From a bacterium (GTDB lineage: Bacteria > Patescibacteriota > Saccharimonadia > Saccharimonadales > UBA4665), in NCBI GenBank assembly GCA_021850865.1, contig JAJZKN010000005.1, forward strand, positions 1 through 37,596: a DNA stretch of 37,596 bases. The letters run 5' to 3'. A program made the translations under genes and the position numbers. The notes under the pieces are model-generated. The model did no database searches, was not told the origin of the DNA, and saw only the letters and a program-made list of their open reading frames with translations. The first letter of the stretch is position 1. Every line of letters starts with the position of its first letter. Positions 15,788 through 23,893 of this stretch are shown here, piece by piece.

Positions 15788-15864
15788 TATCTTTAACTAT
15801 ACCTCAAATTTAGTTTTGCTTAAACCGGGGTATATACCGAATTTATAACGCCTGGATTAAGGTA

Positions 15865-15870
15865 TATAAT
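15865..15870 (+). promoter_or_regulatory. -10 element upstream of the lectin-CHAP gene
   Basis: TATAAT at 15865-15870, about 75 bases before the ATG at 15945. It lies in the divergent region between the anchored unknown protein and the CHAP gene. No clear ribosome binding site precedes the ATG. Confidence 0.4.
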
Positions 15871-15944
15871 GATAAAGCCACTCAAGACGTTGCCTGCGGT
15901 AACGTCGGTAAAAACAAAAATAATAAGCGAACAATATTGTAGCC

Positions 15945-17021
15945 ATGAACGCCAGCCGCCCGTCCAGTTACGGTTTTTATCCGAGACAACCCTTAGTTAC
16001 TAAACCCCCGGTGAAAAAATCTACCGTCGGAGGGTATGTCAAACTATTCGCCGTCATCATTCTGGCCGCCGGTTTGATCTGGTGCGGTTTGTTTATTAGC
16101 AGTTTGGGGGCAGTTAGCGCCGACAGTCTGCAGCCGCAAATTAGAGTAGATGTCGGAGATAATTGCCTGGACGATTACCATGGCCAGCTGAAATCCGGTT
16201 CCATCGTAGATTCCTGGACATGCAATGGCACCCAATCGCAAGCGTGGTCGTTTAGCGGCAATCTTATCAGCTTAAAAAATAAGTATTGTCTGGCCGTAAC
16301 AACCGATAATAAGACGGTTATTGAGCGTTGTTCGGTTACGGCCCACAACCAATCTTGGAGCAGGGACGGAGTCGGCCTGGTGAATAACGGGAATCACCGG
16401 TGTCTTTCTTTGCCCGCCGGCAAAACAAAAGTCCAGCTGATTACCGCCAGCTGCAGCCAACTGACGTCGGTTAACGAATCGTGGACGCCGGATTATTGGT
16501 CCGGTAAACCTCTGGCGCAAATGTCCAGTCCCGCTTGCGACCAAGCTACTATCGGTGCCAGGGTCGCATGTGATGCTGAAAAACAATGGCTGGCTTGGCA
16601 GACCGAGCCGACACTGCATAGCGTACTGCTTAACTATTACACCGCCGGCAACCCTTACGAGGAATGGTGTGCTGATTTTGTCAGCTATATTTATAACGAA
16701 GCCGGAGCTCCGTTCAAGTACGGCGAGAGGGGAAACGGTTGGGATGAGTACAACGCCAACAATATCCGCTATATGGGCTTTACTTACCATCCGGCTAACG
16801 GTACATATCTCCCTCAGCCCGGCGATGTGGCATTCTTTGACTATGCCGGCGGCCATGTCGAGATCGTCGCAAAGGGCGGACCGCATCCGACTTTCATTTA
16901 TGGTGATTCCGGTACGATCGACCCCTATACCGGTAACGGCAATATGGCGGAGAACCAGATAGTTAATGATGGCAGCGCGGGTCATCTAATGTATTACCTA
17001 TCCCCCAACCCCGGTGTCTAG
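15945..17021 (+). CDS. anchored ricin-type lectin and CHAP amidase/peptidase
   Basis: A 358-residue surface protein. Residues 1-30 are cytosolic, about 31-57 form a membrane anchor or uncleaved signal, 62-185 are a ricin B-like (beta-trefoil) sugar-binding region with QAW at 99-101, QSW at 136-138 and paired cysteines, and 200-355 are a CHAP domain. In the CHAP domain Cys242 (EEWCADFVSY) and His304 (AGGHVEIV) are the expected catalytic pair. CHAP enzymes cut peptidoglycan amide or peptide bonds. The lectin may aim it at wall glycans, either its own or those of a host bacterium. Confidence 0.85.
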   Translation: MNASRPSSYGFYPRQPLVTKPPVKKSTVGGYVKLFAVIILAAGLIWCGLFISSLGAVSADSLQPQIRVDVGDNCLDDYHGQLKSGSIVDSWTCNGTQSQAWSFSGNLISLKNKYCLAVTTDNKTVIERCSVTAHNQSWSRDGVGLVNNGNHRCLSLPAGKTKVQLITASCSQLTSVNESWTPDYWSGKPLAQMSSPACDQATIGARVACDAEKQWLAWQTEPTLHSVLLNYYTAGNPYEEWCADFVSYIYNEAGAPFKYGERGNGWDEYNANNIRYMGFTYHPANGTYLPQPGDVAFFDYAGGHVEIVAKGGPHPTFIYGDSGTIDPYTGNGNMAENQIVNDGSAGHLMYYLSPNPGV

Positions 17022-17051
17022 GATTTTATTAAGGCAGGCTTCAGTTGGCTG

Positions 17052-17057
17052 TATAAT
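17052..17057 (+). promoter_or_regulatory. -10 element close to the membrane-protein start
   Basis: TATAAT ends 12 bases before ATG 17070 and 6 before the alternative GTG 17064. Either start gives a nearly leaderless message. Confidence 0.5.
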
Positions 17058-17069
17058 AATTCAGTGACT

Positions 17070-18599
17070 ATGCCGAAAGTACTGTCGAGGGTAGCCGAAT
17101 ACTTCCGAAGTGTTAAGTTCTACCGTTTAATCCTGATTCTGTTTATTCTTGAGTCGGTTTGGATTGCCTTTTCGGCCGCTTATCCCCAGGCCTTTGATGA
17201 GAATTTCCATTTCGGATTAATCAAAGTTTATTCGCATTACTGGCTGCCGTTTTTAACTTCTCAGCCGCCGCATGCCGACGCTTTCGGTGCTGTTGCCCGG
17301 GATCCTTCATATCTCTATCACTATTTAATGAGTTTTCCGTACCGGATTATTGAGCTGTTCGCCAAAAGCCAGATGAGTCAGGTAATAATCCTGCGCCTGA
17401 TCAATATTGGTCTGTTCAGTTGGGGCATAGTGCTTTTCCGCAGAATTCTGATCCGGGTTGGCACCTCCAAGGCGCTGACAAACCTGATCTTAATGCTGTT
17501 TATTTTGATTCCGATCGTGCCGCAGTTGGCTGCCCAGATCAGTTACGACAACCTGCTAATGCCGTTGACCGCGGCGTTTATACTCTTGGCCTTCAGGGTC
17601 GTCGATGAGATAAAAAACAAACAAGCTTCAATCTGGACAATTAGTATGCTGTTGATTTTCGGTCTATTCATCAGCCTTGTTAAGTACGCCTTTATGCCAA
17701 TATTTGCCGGCGCCATCCTGTTTCTGGCCGTGCTGCTCTATCAGGTTAACCGGCACAAAATCAAAAAGTTCTTTTCTCAACTGCGAGTGAGCTGGGCAAA
17801 ACAACGAACACTGGCCAAGGCGGTAATTATAATTCTAAGTATAGTTTCGCTCGGCATGTTCATTCAACGTGACGGTGTTAATCTGGTGGTTTATCATAAT
17901 CTTCAGCCCAACTGCTCCAAAGTACTGTCCGTTAAACAGTGTATGGCCTATTCGCCGTGGGCCTACAATTACAAGAACCATGCCAAAGTAATCAGCGGCG
18001 CTTCGACTTTCTCCTATACGAATCCGGTCGTTTATTTCTCTCAGTGGGTATATTGGATGTGGTATCGTTTATTCTTTGCGGTTAACGGTCCAAAGACTCA
18101 TTTTAAAAACTATCCGCCTTTGCCGCTCCCCAGCTTGGCGATGGCGATCGTGTTGATTGCCGGAACCTATGCGATTATCAAATGGCGCAAAAAAATCTTC
18201 GCCAAAAATTTGTATCTGGTACTGCTATTTGTTATCACGCTATCTTATCTGGTGGCTTTAATGGGCCAGGGCTACGTTACCTATCGTTATACCGCCGTAC
18301 TGGAAAACATGAACGGACGGTATTTGTTGCCGATTATGCTACTGGGTGCGGCCGTAGCGGGACAGGCTCTGTCCGTGGCCTTTAAGCAACGCAGCCGCAA
18401 GATAATTTTTGCCTTGTTAATACTGGTTTTGTTCTTACAGGGCGGAGGGCTGCTGACGTTTATCACTCGCAGCAATCCGACTTGGGATGTGCACAATCAA
18501 ACGGTAGTTAAAGTCAACAATGTGGCCCGCAAAGTCGTAAAAAACGTTGTGGTTAAGGGTTCCCGCCACTACGGCACCAAAGTATGGTTTTTTAATTAA
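17070..18599 (+). CDS. polytopic membrane protein, possible GT-C glycosyltransferase
   Basis: A 509-residue membrane protein with roughly ten or more hydrophobic segments. An early acidic loop (PQAFDENFHFG) follows helix 1, as in GT-C-fold glycosyltransferases where Asp/Glu in the first outer loop is catalytic, and ISYDNLLMPLTA resembles the DUF2142-type family. The last ~45 residues are a short hydrophilic tail. It may transfer a sugar from a lipid carrier onto a wall polymer or protein. A GTG six bases upstream (17064) is an alternative start. Its TAA shares the palindrome TTAATTAA with the stop of the convergent GT2 gene. Confidence 0.6.
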   Translation: MPKVLSRVAEYFRSVKFYRLILILFILESVWIAFSAAYPQAFDENFHFGLIKVYSHYWLPFLTSQPPHADAFGAVARDPSYLYHYLMSFPYRIIELFAKSQMSQVIILRLINIGLFSWGIVLFRRILIRVGTSKALTNLILMLFILIPIVPQLAAQISYDNLLMPLTAAFILLAFRVVDEIKNKQASIWTISMLLIFGLFISLVKYAFMPIFAGAILFLAVLLYQVNRHKIKKFFSQLRVSWAKQRTLAKAVIIILSIVSLGMFIQRDGVNLVVYHNLQPNCSKVLSVKQCMAYSPWAYNYKNHAKVISGASTFSYTNPVVYFSQWVYWMWYRLFFAVNGPKTHFKNYPPLPLPSLAMAIVLIAGTYAIIKWRKKIFAKNLYLVLLFVITLSYLVALMGQGYVTYRYTAVLENMNGRYLLPIMLLGAAVAGQALSVAFKQRSRKIIFALLILVLFLQGGGLLTFITRSNPTWDVHNQTVVKVNNVARKVVKNVVVKGSRHYGTKVWFFN

Positions 18600-19561
18600 C
18601 GGCGGCGGGTTTTTTTATCATAAAAACTACGTTTAGTGAGTTCGAGAATCTCTTCCAGTAACGATCGATTAATTCTAATCAAATCGGCGATCACGCCTAG
18701 CGTAATTGAAATGAAGGCGGCAACCAGCAAAACCGTACCGGTAATCAACGACTGCAAGTGATGCGGCCCGAAGGGATTATGAGTGGTCAGCGCCAAAATT
18801 AAAAAGTTAATAAACGGTATTAGTCCGCCGATTAGCAGTATCGCCCCGATGCTCAAAAAGATCGTATAAGGCTTGTGCATAATAAAGGCGCGAGTAATGG
18901 TTACCGCCGAACGCCGGATGTGCTGCCAGTTGCTGTTAAACTGCCTGGATTCGCGAAGCTTGGGATTAGTTTCGATCGGGATGTTGATTATGGCATGACC
19001 TTTATGCGATGCCTGTATAGTCGTTTCGGTGGCCCAACTATAATCGGCGATCGGATTAAGCTGCATCGCTGCTCTGCGGCTATAGGCTCTAAAACCGCTG
19101 ATTGCGTCGGGTACGCTCGTGCCGGCGGCGGCATTTAATACCGCCGTACCGAACTTTTGGAAAAACTTTTTCTGGGCTGAAAAATGATCAATAGTTGCGG
19201 TTTGCCGGTCACCGATGACCGTATCGGCCTTGCCCTTAAGTATCGGCTTGATCAAGTCCGGTATTTTTTGTTGCGGGTATTGGTTGTCGCCTTCGGTCTG
19301 GACAATAATATCGGCGCCCATTTCCAGGGCATAGTTCATCCCGTGCCGGAAAGACCGGCTCAGACCCTGGTTCTTGGTGTGGACTAGAAAATGCTTGACG
19401 CCGTGGGCTTTAGCAACGCCAACCGTGTTGTCGGTCGACCCGTCGTCAATCACCAGGATGTCGATTTTATCGATTCCCTTAATTTTCTTAGGTATGCTCT
19501 TTAACACCAGCGGAAGGGTCTTTTCCTCGTTAAGGCACGGAATCATTACCACTAATTTCAT
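18596..19561 (-). CDS. family 2 glycosyltransferase (DPM synthase-like)
   Basis: A 321-residue GT-A glycosyltransferase. Residues 1-215 form the catalytic domain, with MIPCLNEEKTL, the nucleotide-binding IDDGSTDNT and an acidic EGDNQYP in the position of the metal-binding DxD. Two membrane helices follow (about 231-257 and 269-293) and a basic C-terminal tail. This layout is like polyprenyl-phosphate mannose/glucose synthases, which make lipid-linked sugars used by GT-C enzymes such as the convergent neighbour. The start has a TATAAT 11 bases upstream. Confidence 0.9.
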   Translation of the reverse strand: MKLVVMIPCLNEEKTLPLVLKSIPKKIKGIDKIDILVIDDGSTDNTVGVAKAHGVKHFLVHTKNQGLSRSFRHGMNYALEMGADIIVQTEGDNQYPQQKIPDLIKPILKGKADTVIGDRQTATIDHFSAQKKFFQKFGTAVLNAAAGTSVPDAISGFRAYSRRAAMQLNPIADYSWATETTIQASHKGHAIINIPIETNPKLRESRQFNSNWQHIRRSAVTITRAFIMHKPYTIFLSIGAILLIGGLIPFINFLILALTTHNPFGPHHLQSLITGTVLLVAAFISITLGVIADLIRINRSLLEEILELTKRSFYDKKTRRR

Positions 19562-19572
19562 AGGATATTGCG

Positions 19573-19578
19573 ATTATA
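19573..19578 (-). promoter_or_regulatory. -10 element close to the GT2 start
   Basis: Minus-strand TATAAT (19578-19573) ends 11 bases before the ATG at 19561. Confidence 0.5.
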
Positions 19579-19673
19579 TCAAATACATTCTTATAAAGAA
19601 CCTTAAAATAACGAAATAATCTTGCCGGCCGACTATAAGCGGCACCGCCCGATAATTTGCTAAACTGCATAGT

Positions 19674-20513
19674 ATGGCTTTGTTTATGGGCAAAAAAATT
19701 AAACAGAAAATCTCCAACCGCCGCGGCTATTTGTTAACCGCCCTGATAATAATTGTCGCCGTCGAATTTTTGGCCATAGTCGTGCGCAATGACCAAGGAG
19801 CCAATAATCTGGCCAACCTGAAGGTGGTCAGTAATATCTCTGAAGTAAAGTTGGCAACTGCCCTGGGTCAGGGTTATTCAGCCGGTTCGCTGAGGGCTGA
19901 TTTAGGGATAATCGAGAAAGCTAATACCCAGACTGTGTCCGACCAGAATCTGGCGGCTAGCGGAGCACGCGACAGTAGTTACCGCTCAACCAACCCGATA
20001 ACCGAAAAACAGCGACGAGCTAATTTGCTCGGTATTGCCGCCGCGGAACTGAAAGCAACCGTTTTTTTAAGTAATTACTCCCGTAATTCACTAACTGCAC
20101 AGGTTACCCGGTTGGAAGCGGCTAACAAGTCGATGCTAAGCGAGGCTGATCTAGCAGCCGCATATAATAACTTTGCTGCGCAATTAATTCGGGTCGAAAA
20201 TCTCAAAACAGCCGACGATATTCGTGTTTGCTCCGGTTTACTCGTTCAGTTTGCGGCTAGATTAAATTCGGCGGTTATCGCCTCAGGCTTAAGCGGCGTT
20301 GCTTTCACCGACTCTCAGGCTGATATCACAACGTTGAGTTCGGACCTGAGTGCCGCCAGCAATCTCGCTAAACCGATCGAAGGTTCTCTGACCAACACAA
20401 CTCCCCGAACCGCACTCCAGCAAAATTACCTCAATCGGTTAAAAACCGGGGTTTTGGACGAACAGGCGGCGATTAACGCTGCAGCCGCCGCCGCCGCGTA
20501 TATCGGGGGTTGA
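19674..20513 (+). CDS. membrane-anchored exported protein, unknown
   Basis: A 279-residue protein with a basic N-terminus, one membrane helix at about 18-37 and an extracytosolic, mostly helical Ala/Leu/Asn-rich domain. No catalytic motif or known family is seen. The end is Ala-rich (AAINAAAAAAAYIGG). The ATG at 19674 has a TAAACT seven bases upstream; ATG 19686 is an alternative. The next gene (MTH1-like Nudix) follows after 8 bases, so they may be co-transcribed, though their functions look unrelated. Confidence 0.65.
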   Translation: MALFMGKKIKQKISNRRGYLLTALIIIVAVEFLAIVVRNDQGANNLANLKVVSNISEVKLATALGQGYSAGSLRADLGIIEKANTQTVSDQNLAASGARDSSYRSTNPITEKQRRANLLGIAAAELKATVFLSNYSRNSLTAQVTRLEAANKSMLSEADLAAAYNNFAAQLIRVENLKTADDIRVCSGLLVQFAARLNSAVIASGLSGVAFTDSQADITTLSSDLSAASNLAKPIEGSLTNTTPRTALQQNYLNRLKTGVLDEQAAINAAAAAAAYIGG

Positions 20514-20521
20514 TGGACTAA

Positions 20522-20980
20522 ATGCTACGTCACACACTAATATTTTTAGTTAAGGACAAACGCATATTGCTGGCGATGAAAAAACGCGGGCTTGGTGTCG
20601 GTTTTTGGAATGGCGTTGGGGGCAAGCAGTCCGGAGACGAGTCCATTAGGCAGGCTGCGGTTAGAGAGGCTAAAGAAGAAATCGGCGTCGACGTCCGGAT
20701 GCTTCGCAAGATGGCCGAGTTGCAGTTCACTGATAACCAGGGTAAAAAAAGCTCGGCGACTGTATATTTTTGCGATTCCTGGACGGGTGTTCCAATCGAA
20801 AGCGAAGAAATGCGGCCAAGCTGGTTTAATATCGACGAAATACCATATGAGCAGATGTGGCCGGATGATCGCTACTGGCTGCCAAAACTTTTGCGAGGCG
20901 ATAAACTAACCTGCCAATTTATTTTTGACCAAGACAACCAGTTAATCAGTCAACGGATTGAACAGTTAAAAGTCCGTTAG
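20522..20980 (+). CDS. MTH1-like Nudix hydrolase (8-oxo-dGTP type)
   Basis: A 152-residue Nudix enzyme. The Nudix box is complete: G34, E40, R48-E49, E52-E53, G55. The preceding KKRGLGVGFWNGVGGK is strikingly like the MTH1 family, which hydrolyses oxidised purine nucleoside triphosphates such as 8-oxo-dGTP to keep them out of DNA. Acidic and aromatic residues around EEMRPSWFNIDEIPYEQMWPDD also fit that group. This would complement the nickel superoxide dismutase in oxidative stress defence. Confidence 0.88.
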   Translation: MLRHTLIFLVKDKRILLAMKKRGLGVGFWNGVGGKQSGDESIRQAAVREAKEEIGVDVRMLRKMAELQFTDNQGKKSSATVYFCDSWTGVPIESEEMRPSWFNIDEIPYEQMWPDDRYWLPKLLRGDKLTCQFIFDQDNQLISQRIEQLKVR

Positions 20981-21065
20981 TCTGGTTAGCTAATCGGGAG
21001 ATTGGTACCGGGGCAAATTGTTAAGCAAATCTTAATATGCCCTGCCAATTAAGCGACGGAGTGCT

Positions 21066-21071
21066 TATACT
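21066..21071 (+). promoter_or_regulatory. -10 element close to the Mrr-like gene start
   Basis: TATACT ends 6 bases before the ATG at 21078, predicting a leaderless transcript. No Shine-Dalgarno sequence fits in the gap. Confidence 0.5.
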
Positions 21072-21077
21072 GTCAGC

Positions 21078-21623
21078 ATGGAGCGGCAGGATAATGATTA
21101 TTTACTGATCGCCGGAGCCGTGTTGTTGGGGTTGATCTGGCACGATCGCCGGCGGCTGGTCAGTCCGTGGACGGTTCTGGTTGCGGCGACGCTACTCAGT
21201 TTGACTATTCTGATCTCCTGGCGGATTTTCCACTCGCCGCGAGTCAAACGTCGCCGAAAACAGGCGGTAGTTCCGGAAATATCCGGGAAAGGACTTACCA
21301 GGATTGAATTTGAAAATACGGTCGTGCGGTGGCTAAAAAACTCCGGCTATTCAAGCGTTATTAAGACTGGTGACTTTGAACGGGGCCTGGATATGATTGC
21401 TTCACGATCCGGCCTAACCGTGGGCGTGCAAGTAAGGCAGTCTAAGCGCCCGGTTGGCGTAAGCGCCGTTAAAGAAGCGGTTGCCGGGTTGAAGTTTTAC
21501 GGCTGCAGCAAGGCAATGATCGTCACTGATTCGACCTATACCGAACCGGCGATCAAACTGGCCGAGTCAAACGGTATTTTGCTATTCGACAAGCAGCTAT
21601 ACGAAGCCGGGATTAAGCGTTAG
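21078..21623 (+). CDS. membrane-anchored Mrr-like restriction endonuclease-fold protein
   Basis: A 181-residue protein. Two hydrophobic segments at about 8-22 and 31-51 are followed by a basic stretch (VKRRRKQ) and a domain of the Mrr_cat / restriction-endonuclease-like fold at 73-178. The latter shows IEFENTVVRWLKNSGY, then D105 in GLDMIA and QVRQ at 118-121. The usual PD-(D/E)xK core would read D...QxK here; the Lys is Arg120, so catalysis may be altered. No methyltransferase or specificity gene is nearby. It could act on DNA at the membrane (for example incoming DNA) or be a nuclease-dead structural relative. Confidence 0.78.
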   Translation: MERQDNDYLLIAGAVLLGLIWHDRRRLVSPWTVLVAATLLSLTILISWRIFHSPRVKRRRKQAVVPEISGKGLTRIEFENTVVRWLKNSGYSSVIKTGDFERGLDMIASRSGLTVGVQVRQSKRPVGVSAVKEAVAGLKFYGCSKAMIVTDSTYTEPAIKLAESNGILLFDKQLYEAGIKR

Positions 21624-21692
21624 TGCACTTCTGCGAGGTTCTAGATAGGTTAATATCCGCAGCGTTTAACACCCGCTGGACATCAGTGCTAA

Positions 21693-21698
21693 TATAAT
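21693..21698 (+). promoter_or_regulatory. -10 element of the Mtb12-like gene
   Basis: TATAAT at 21693-21698, about 50 bases before the ATG at 21749. A purine-rich GGGAAGAGG stretch lies between and could bind ribosomes. Confidence 0.4.
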
Positions 21699-21748
21699 CA
21701 ACAGGGACTTATTAATTAAGTTAATTTTAAGGGAAGAGGTGTAGGGAA

Positions 21749-22267
21749 ATGAAAAAATCAACCATATGGACAGCGGTCGTAGCCGGCGTGCTGGTTGTGG
21801 CCGTTATATTGATTATTGTTTTCGTGCCGTCTAATTCAACTAACATTAAACCTACCGGTAGTAGTAAGCCGTCTACTGTCAGCCATACGCTGAGCACCGC
21901 TCAAAAGACGGCCGCCGAGACAAAAATAAACGCGAATCTGCAAAGTTTCTTTTCAGTAAACACATCAATGGCCACCAGAGAGACTTTACTGGAAAACGGC
22001 CAACAATTCGCGCAGGCTATGACAACTGAATTCACTCAATTGAATAGCCAGAAGCCGAGTATCACCGTCTCTTCAATCACTTTCCCTAGCACTACATCCG
22101 CAACCGTAACTTACACGATTTCTCTGGATTCTCAGCCGGTGCTTAAAGACCAGACCGGGACTATGGTGCTGGTGAATGGCAATTGGCTGGTCGGTGACGC
22201 GACTATGTGCCAGCTGTTGAGCCTTGGCGGATCGGCGCCGACCGTTTGCAACAACGTTGCTAAGTAA
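21749..22267 (+). CDS. anchored Mtb12-like exported protein
   Basis: A 172-residue exported protein: membrane helix at about 7-27, Ser/Thr-rich linker to about 50, then a domain with QSFFSVNTSMATRETLLENG, alternating beta strands, and a C-terminal GNWLVGDATMCQLLSLGG...VC. This layout, including the two C-terminal cysteines (likely a disulfide) and the WxV..xxxC.LL pattern, resembles the NTF2-like Mtb12/CFP-2 low-molecular-weight antigens of mycobacteria. Function of that family is poorly known. The next gene downstream is an MFS transporter. Confidence 0.62.
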   Translation: MKKSTIWTAVVAGVLVVAVILIIVFVPSNSTNIKPTGSSKPSTVSHTLSTAQKTAAETKINANLQSFFSVNTSMATRETLLENGQQFAQAMTTEFTQLNSQKPSITVSSITFPSTTSATVTYTISLDSQPVLKDQTGTMVLVNGNWLVGDATMCQLLSLGGSAPTVCNNVAK

Positions 22268-22328
22268 CTTTTTTGACGCTTAAGCACATTAACCGACCGG
22301 AGTAAGGTTCCCAATAAGCAGTTAGCCT

Positions 22329-23885
22329 ATGAGTAGTCTCATTAAAAGTCGCAGTTCCTTGACTATTGTTTGCGTGGTACTGTTTTTGACTTTTTTGGAC
22401 AATACGATTGTCAGTGTGGCACTTTCCAGCATTCAATCGAAATTGGCTGCCGGTGTAACAGATCTCCAGTGGGTTGTCGACTCATACATGCTGGTTTTTG
22501 CTGTTTTAATGCTTTTTGGCGGGACGATGGGAGACATCTTCGGTCGAAAAAAGGTTATGTTGAGCGGCGTAGCGTTGTTTGCTGCCGGGTCAATTGTCGC
22601 CGCCAGTGCCGGATCGGTTGACTCTCTGATCGCCGGACGGGTAATTATGGGACTGGGCGCCGCCGCGTCCGAACCGGGAACGCTTTCGTTAATCCGCCAT
22701 TTATATCCAGACCGGAAAAAACGCTCCAAGGCACTGGGAATTTGGGCGGCCGTTTCCGGCATCGCCTTGGCTTTCGGTCCGATTATTGGGGGAGTGATAG
22801 TCGGATTTAGCGACTGGAAGGGTGTGTTTCTTTTCAGTGCTATCTTCGGTCTGCTGGCCTTGATCGCCGGCTGGCTGATTCTACCCGAGAGCGCCGATCC
22901 AAGCGGTCGGAGGCTGGATATCACCGGTTTAGTAGCGGGCGGGCTGGCAATAGCCGCAGTGATCGTGGCGCTAATCTTTGGCGAAACCTATTCTTACGGC
23001 AGCGGCTGGATAATTACTCTGTTTATTGTTGCATTACTGGCGGGAATTGCGTTCGTCTATATCGAACGGCGCAAGCCGGATCCGGTATTACCAGTCAGCT
23101 TCTTTAAAATTCCCGAGTTTACCCTGGCTAATGTGGTGGCGTTCGGCGCTAATTTCGGTATCTTTGCGGTATTCTTTTTCGTCGCGTTGTATTTGCAACT
23201 GATCGTTAACTATTCCGGATATCATATTGCATTGGCTTTCATTGCTATGAGCGGGACAATTGTTGCTGGCGCACTGCTGGCTAGCCGTTGGAGTACCGGG
23301 GTCCGGCAGACGACTCTCCTTACGATATTCGGCTGCCTGACCGCCGCGGCGGGTATTTTTATTCTCAACTCGCTTATTGGTCCAAATATCAGCGTGCTCA
23401 CATTGTCCTGGGTACTGGCAATAGCCGGAATTGGGTTTGGAGTTTGCCTGGTGTCGATGACTTCGGCCGTACTTAATATCGTACCGCCGCAGCGTTCGGG
23501 CATGGCGGCATCGACCGTCAATACTTTTCGTGAACTGGGCGGTGTTTTCGGCGTGGCTGTCCTCGGCTCAATCGTTAACGCCCAGCTGACTGGAAATCTG
23601 GTCATTCGTTTGCGGGAGTTTAATTTACCGGTCAACTTCATTCAGCTGGTTATCTATGCCATTACCCATGGTGGCCATACGCCACAGTCGGCACACATAT
23701 CCATATCCGAGATTGCCGCCCATGCCAGCTTAATTCAGCAGATCTCACAAACAGCTAATCAGGCTTTTGCAAATGGACTGAGTTACGCGCTGGACGTCGC
23801 CGGAGGCTTATTCCTACTGATAGCGTTCATCTCGATCGGTGTTTATGTTTACCAGAGTCGAAACCTCAGTCTTTATCTCGATTAA
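22329..23885 (+). CDS. DHA2-family MFS transporter
   Basis: A second 14-helix major facilitator, 518 residues. Helix 1 carries LDNTIVSVALSSIQ, motif A reads GGTMGDIFGRKK, and motif C-like glycines occur in helix 5 (GIALAFGPIIGGVI). It resembles actinobacterial drug exporters. It is a single gene without a regulator next to it, convergent with galU (8-base gap). Substrate unknown. Confidence 0.92.
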   Translation: MSSLIKSRSSLTIVCVVLFLTFLDNTIVSVALSSIQSKLAAGVTDLQWVVDSYMLVFAVLMLFGGTMGDIFGRKKVMLSGVALFAAGSIVAASAGSVDSLIAGRVIMGLGAAASEPGTLSLIRHLYPDRKKRSKALGIWAAVSGIALAFGPIIGGVIVGFSDWKGVFLFSAIFGLLALIAGWLILPESADPSGRRLDITGLVAGGLAIAAVIVALIFGETYSYGSGWIITLFIVALLAGIAFVYIERRKPDPVLPVSFFKIPEFTLANVVAFGANFGIFAVFFFVALYLQLIVNYSGYHIALAFIAMSGTIVAGALLASRWSTGVRQTTLLTIFGCLTAAAGIFILNSLIGPNISVLTLSWVLAIAGIGFGVCLVSMTSAVLNIVPPQRSGMAASTVNTFRELGGVFGVAVLGSIVNAQLTGNLVIRLREFNLPVNFIQLVIYAITHGGHTPQSAHISISEIAAHASLIQQISQTANQAFANGLSYALDVAGGLFLLIAFISIGVYVYQSRNLSLYLD

Positions 23886-23893
23886 TGGCTTGG

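Noticed and set aside
16272-16985. 237-residue open frame opposite the lectin-CHAP gene
   Set aside because: The forward strand encodes conserved CHAP residues; the reverse frame has no recognisable motif and is a by-product of codon composition.
21710-21735. AT-rich TTATTAATTAAGTTAA as a second MarR operator
   Set aside because: It shares the TTAATTA core with the operator at 15334 but lacks the full inverted repeat.
22433-22924. 163-residue reverse frame inside the MFS gene, and similar reverse frames at 23222-23641 and 13412-13780
   Set aside because: They mirror hydrophobic helices of real transporters and lack start signals.
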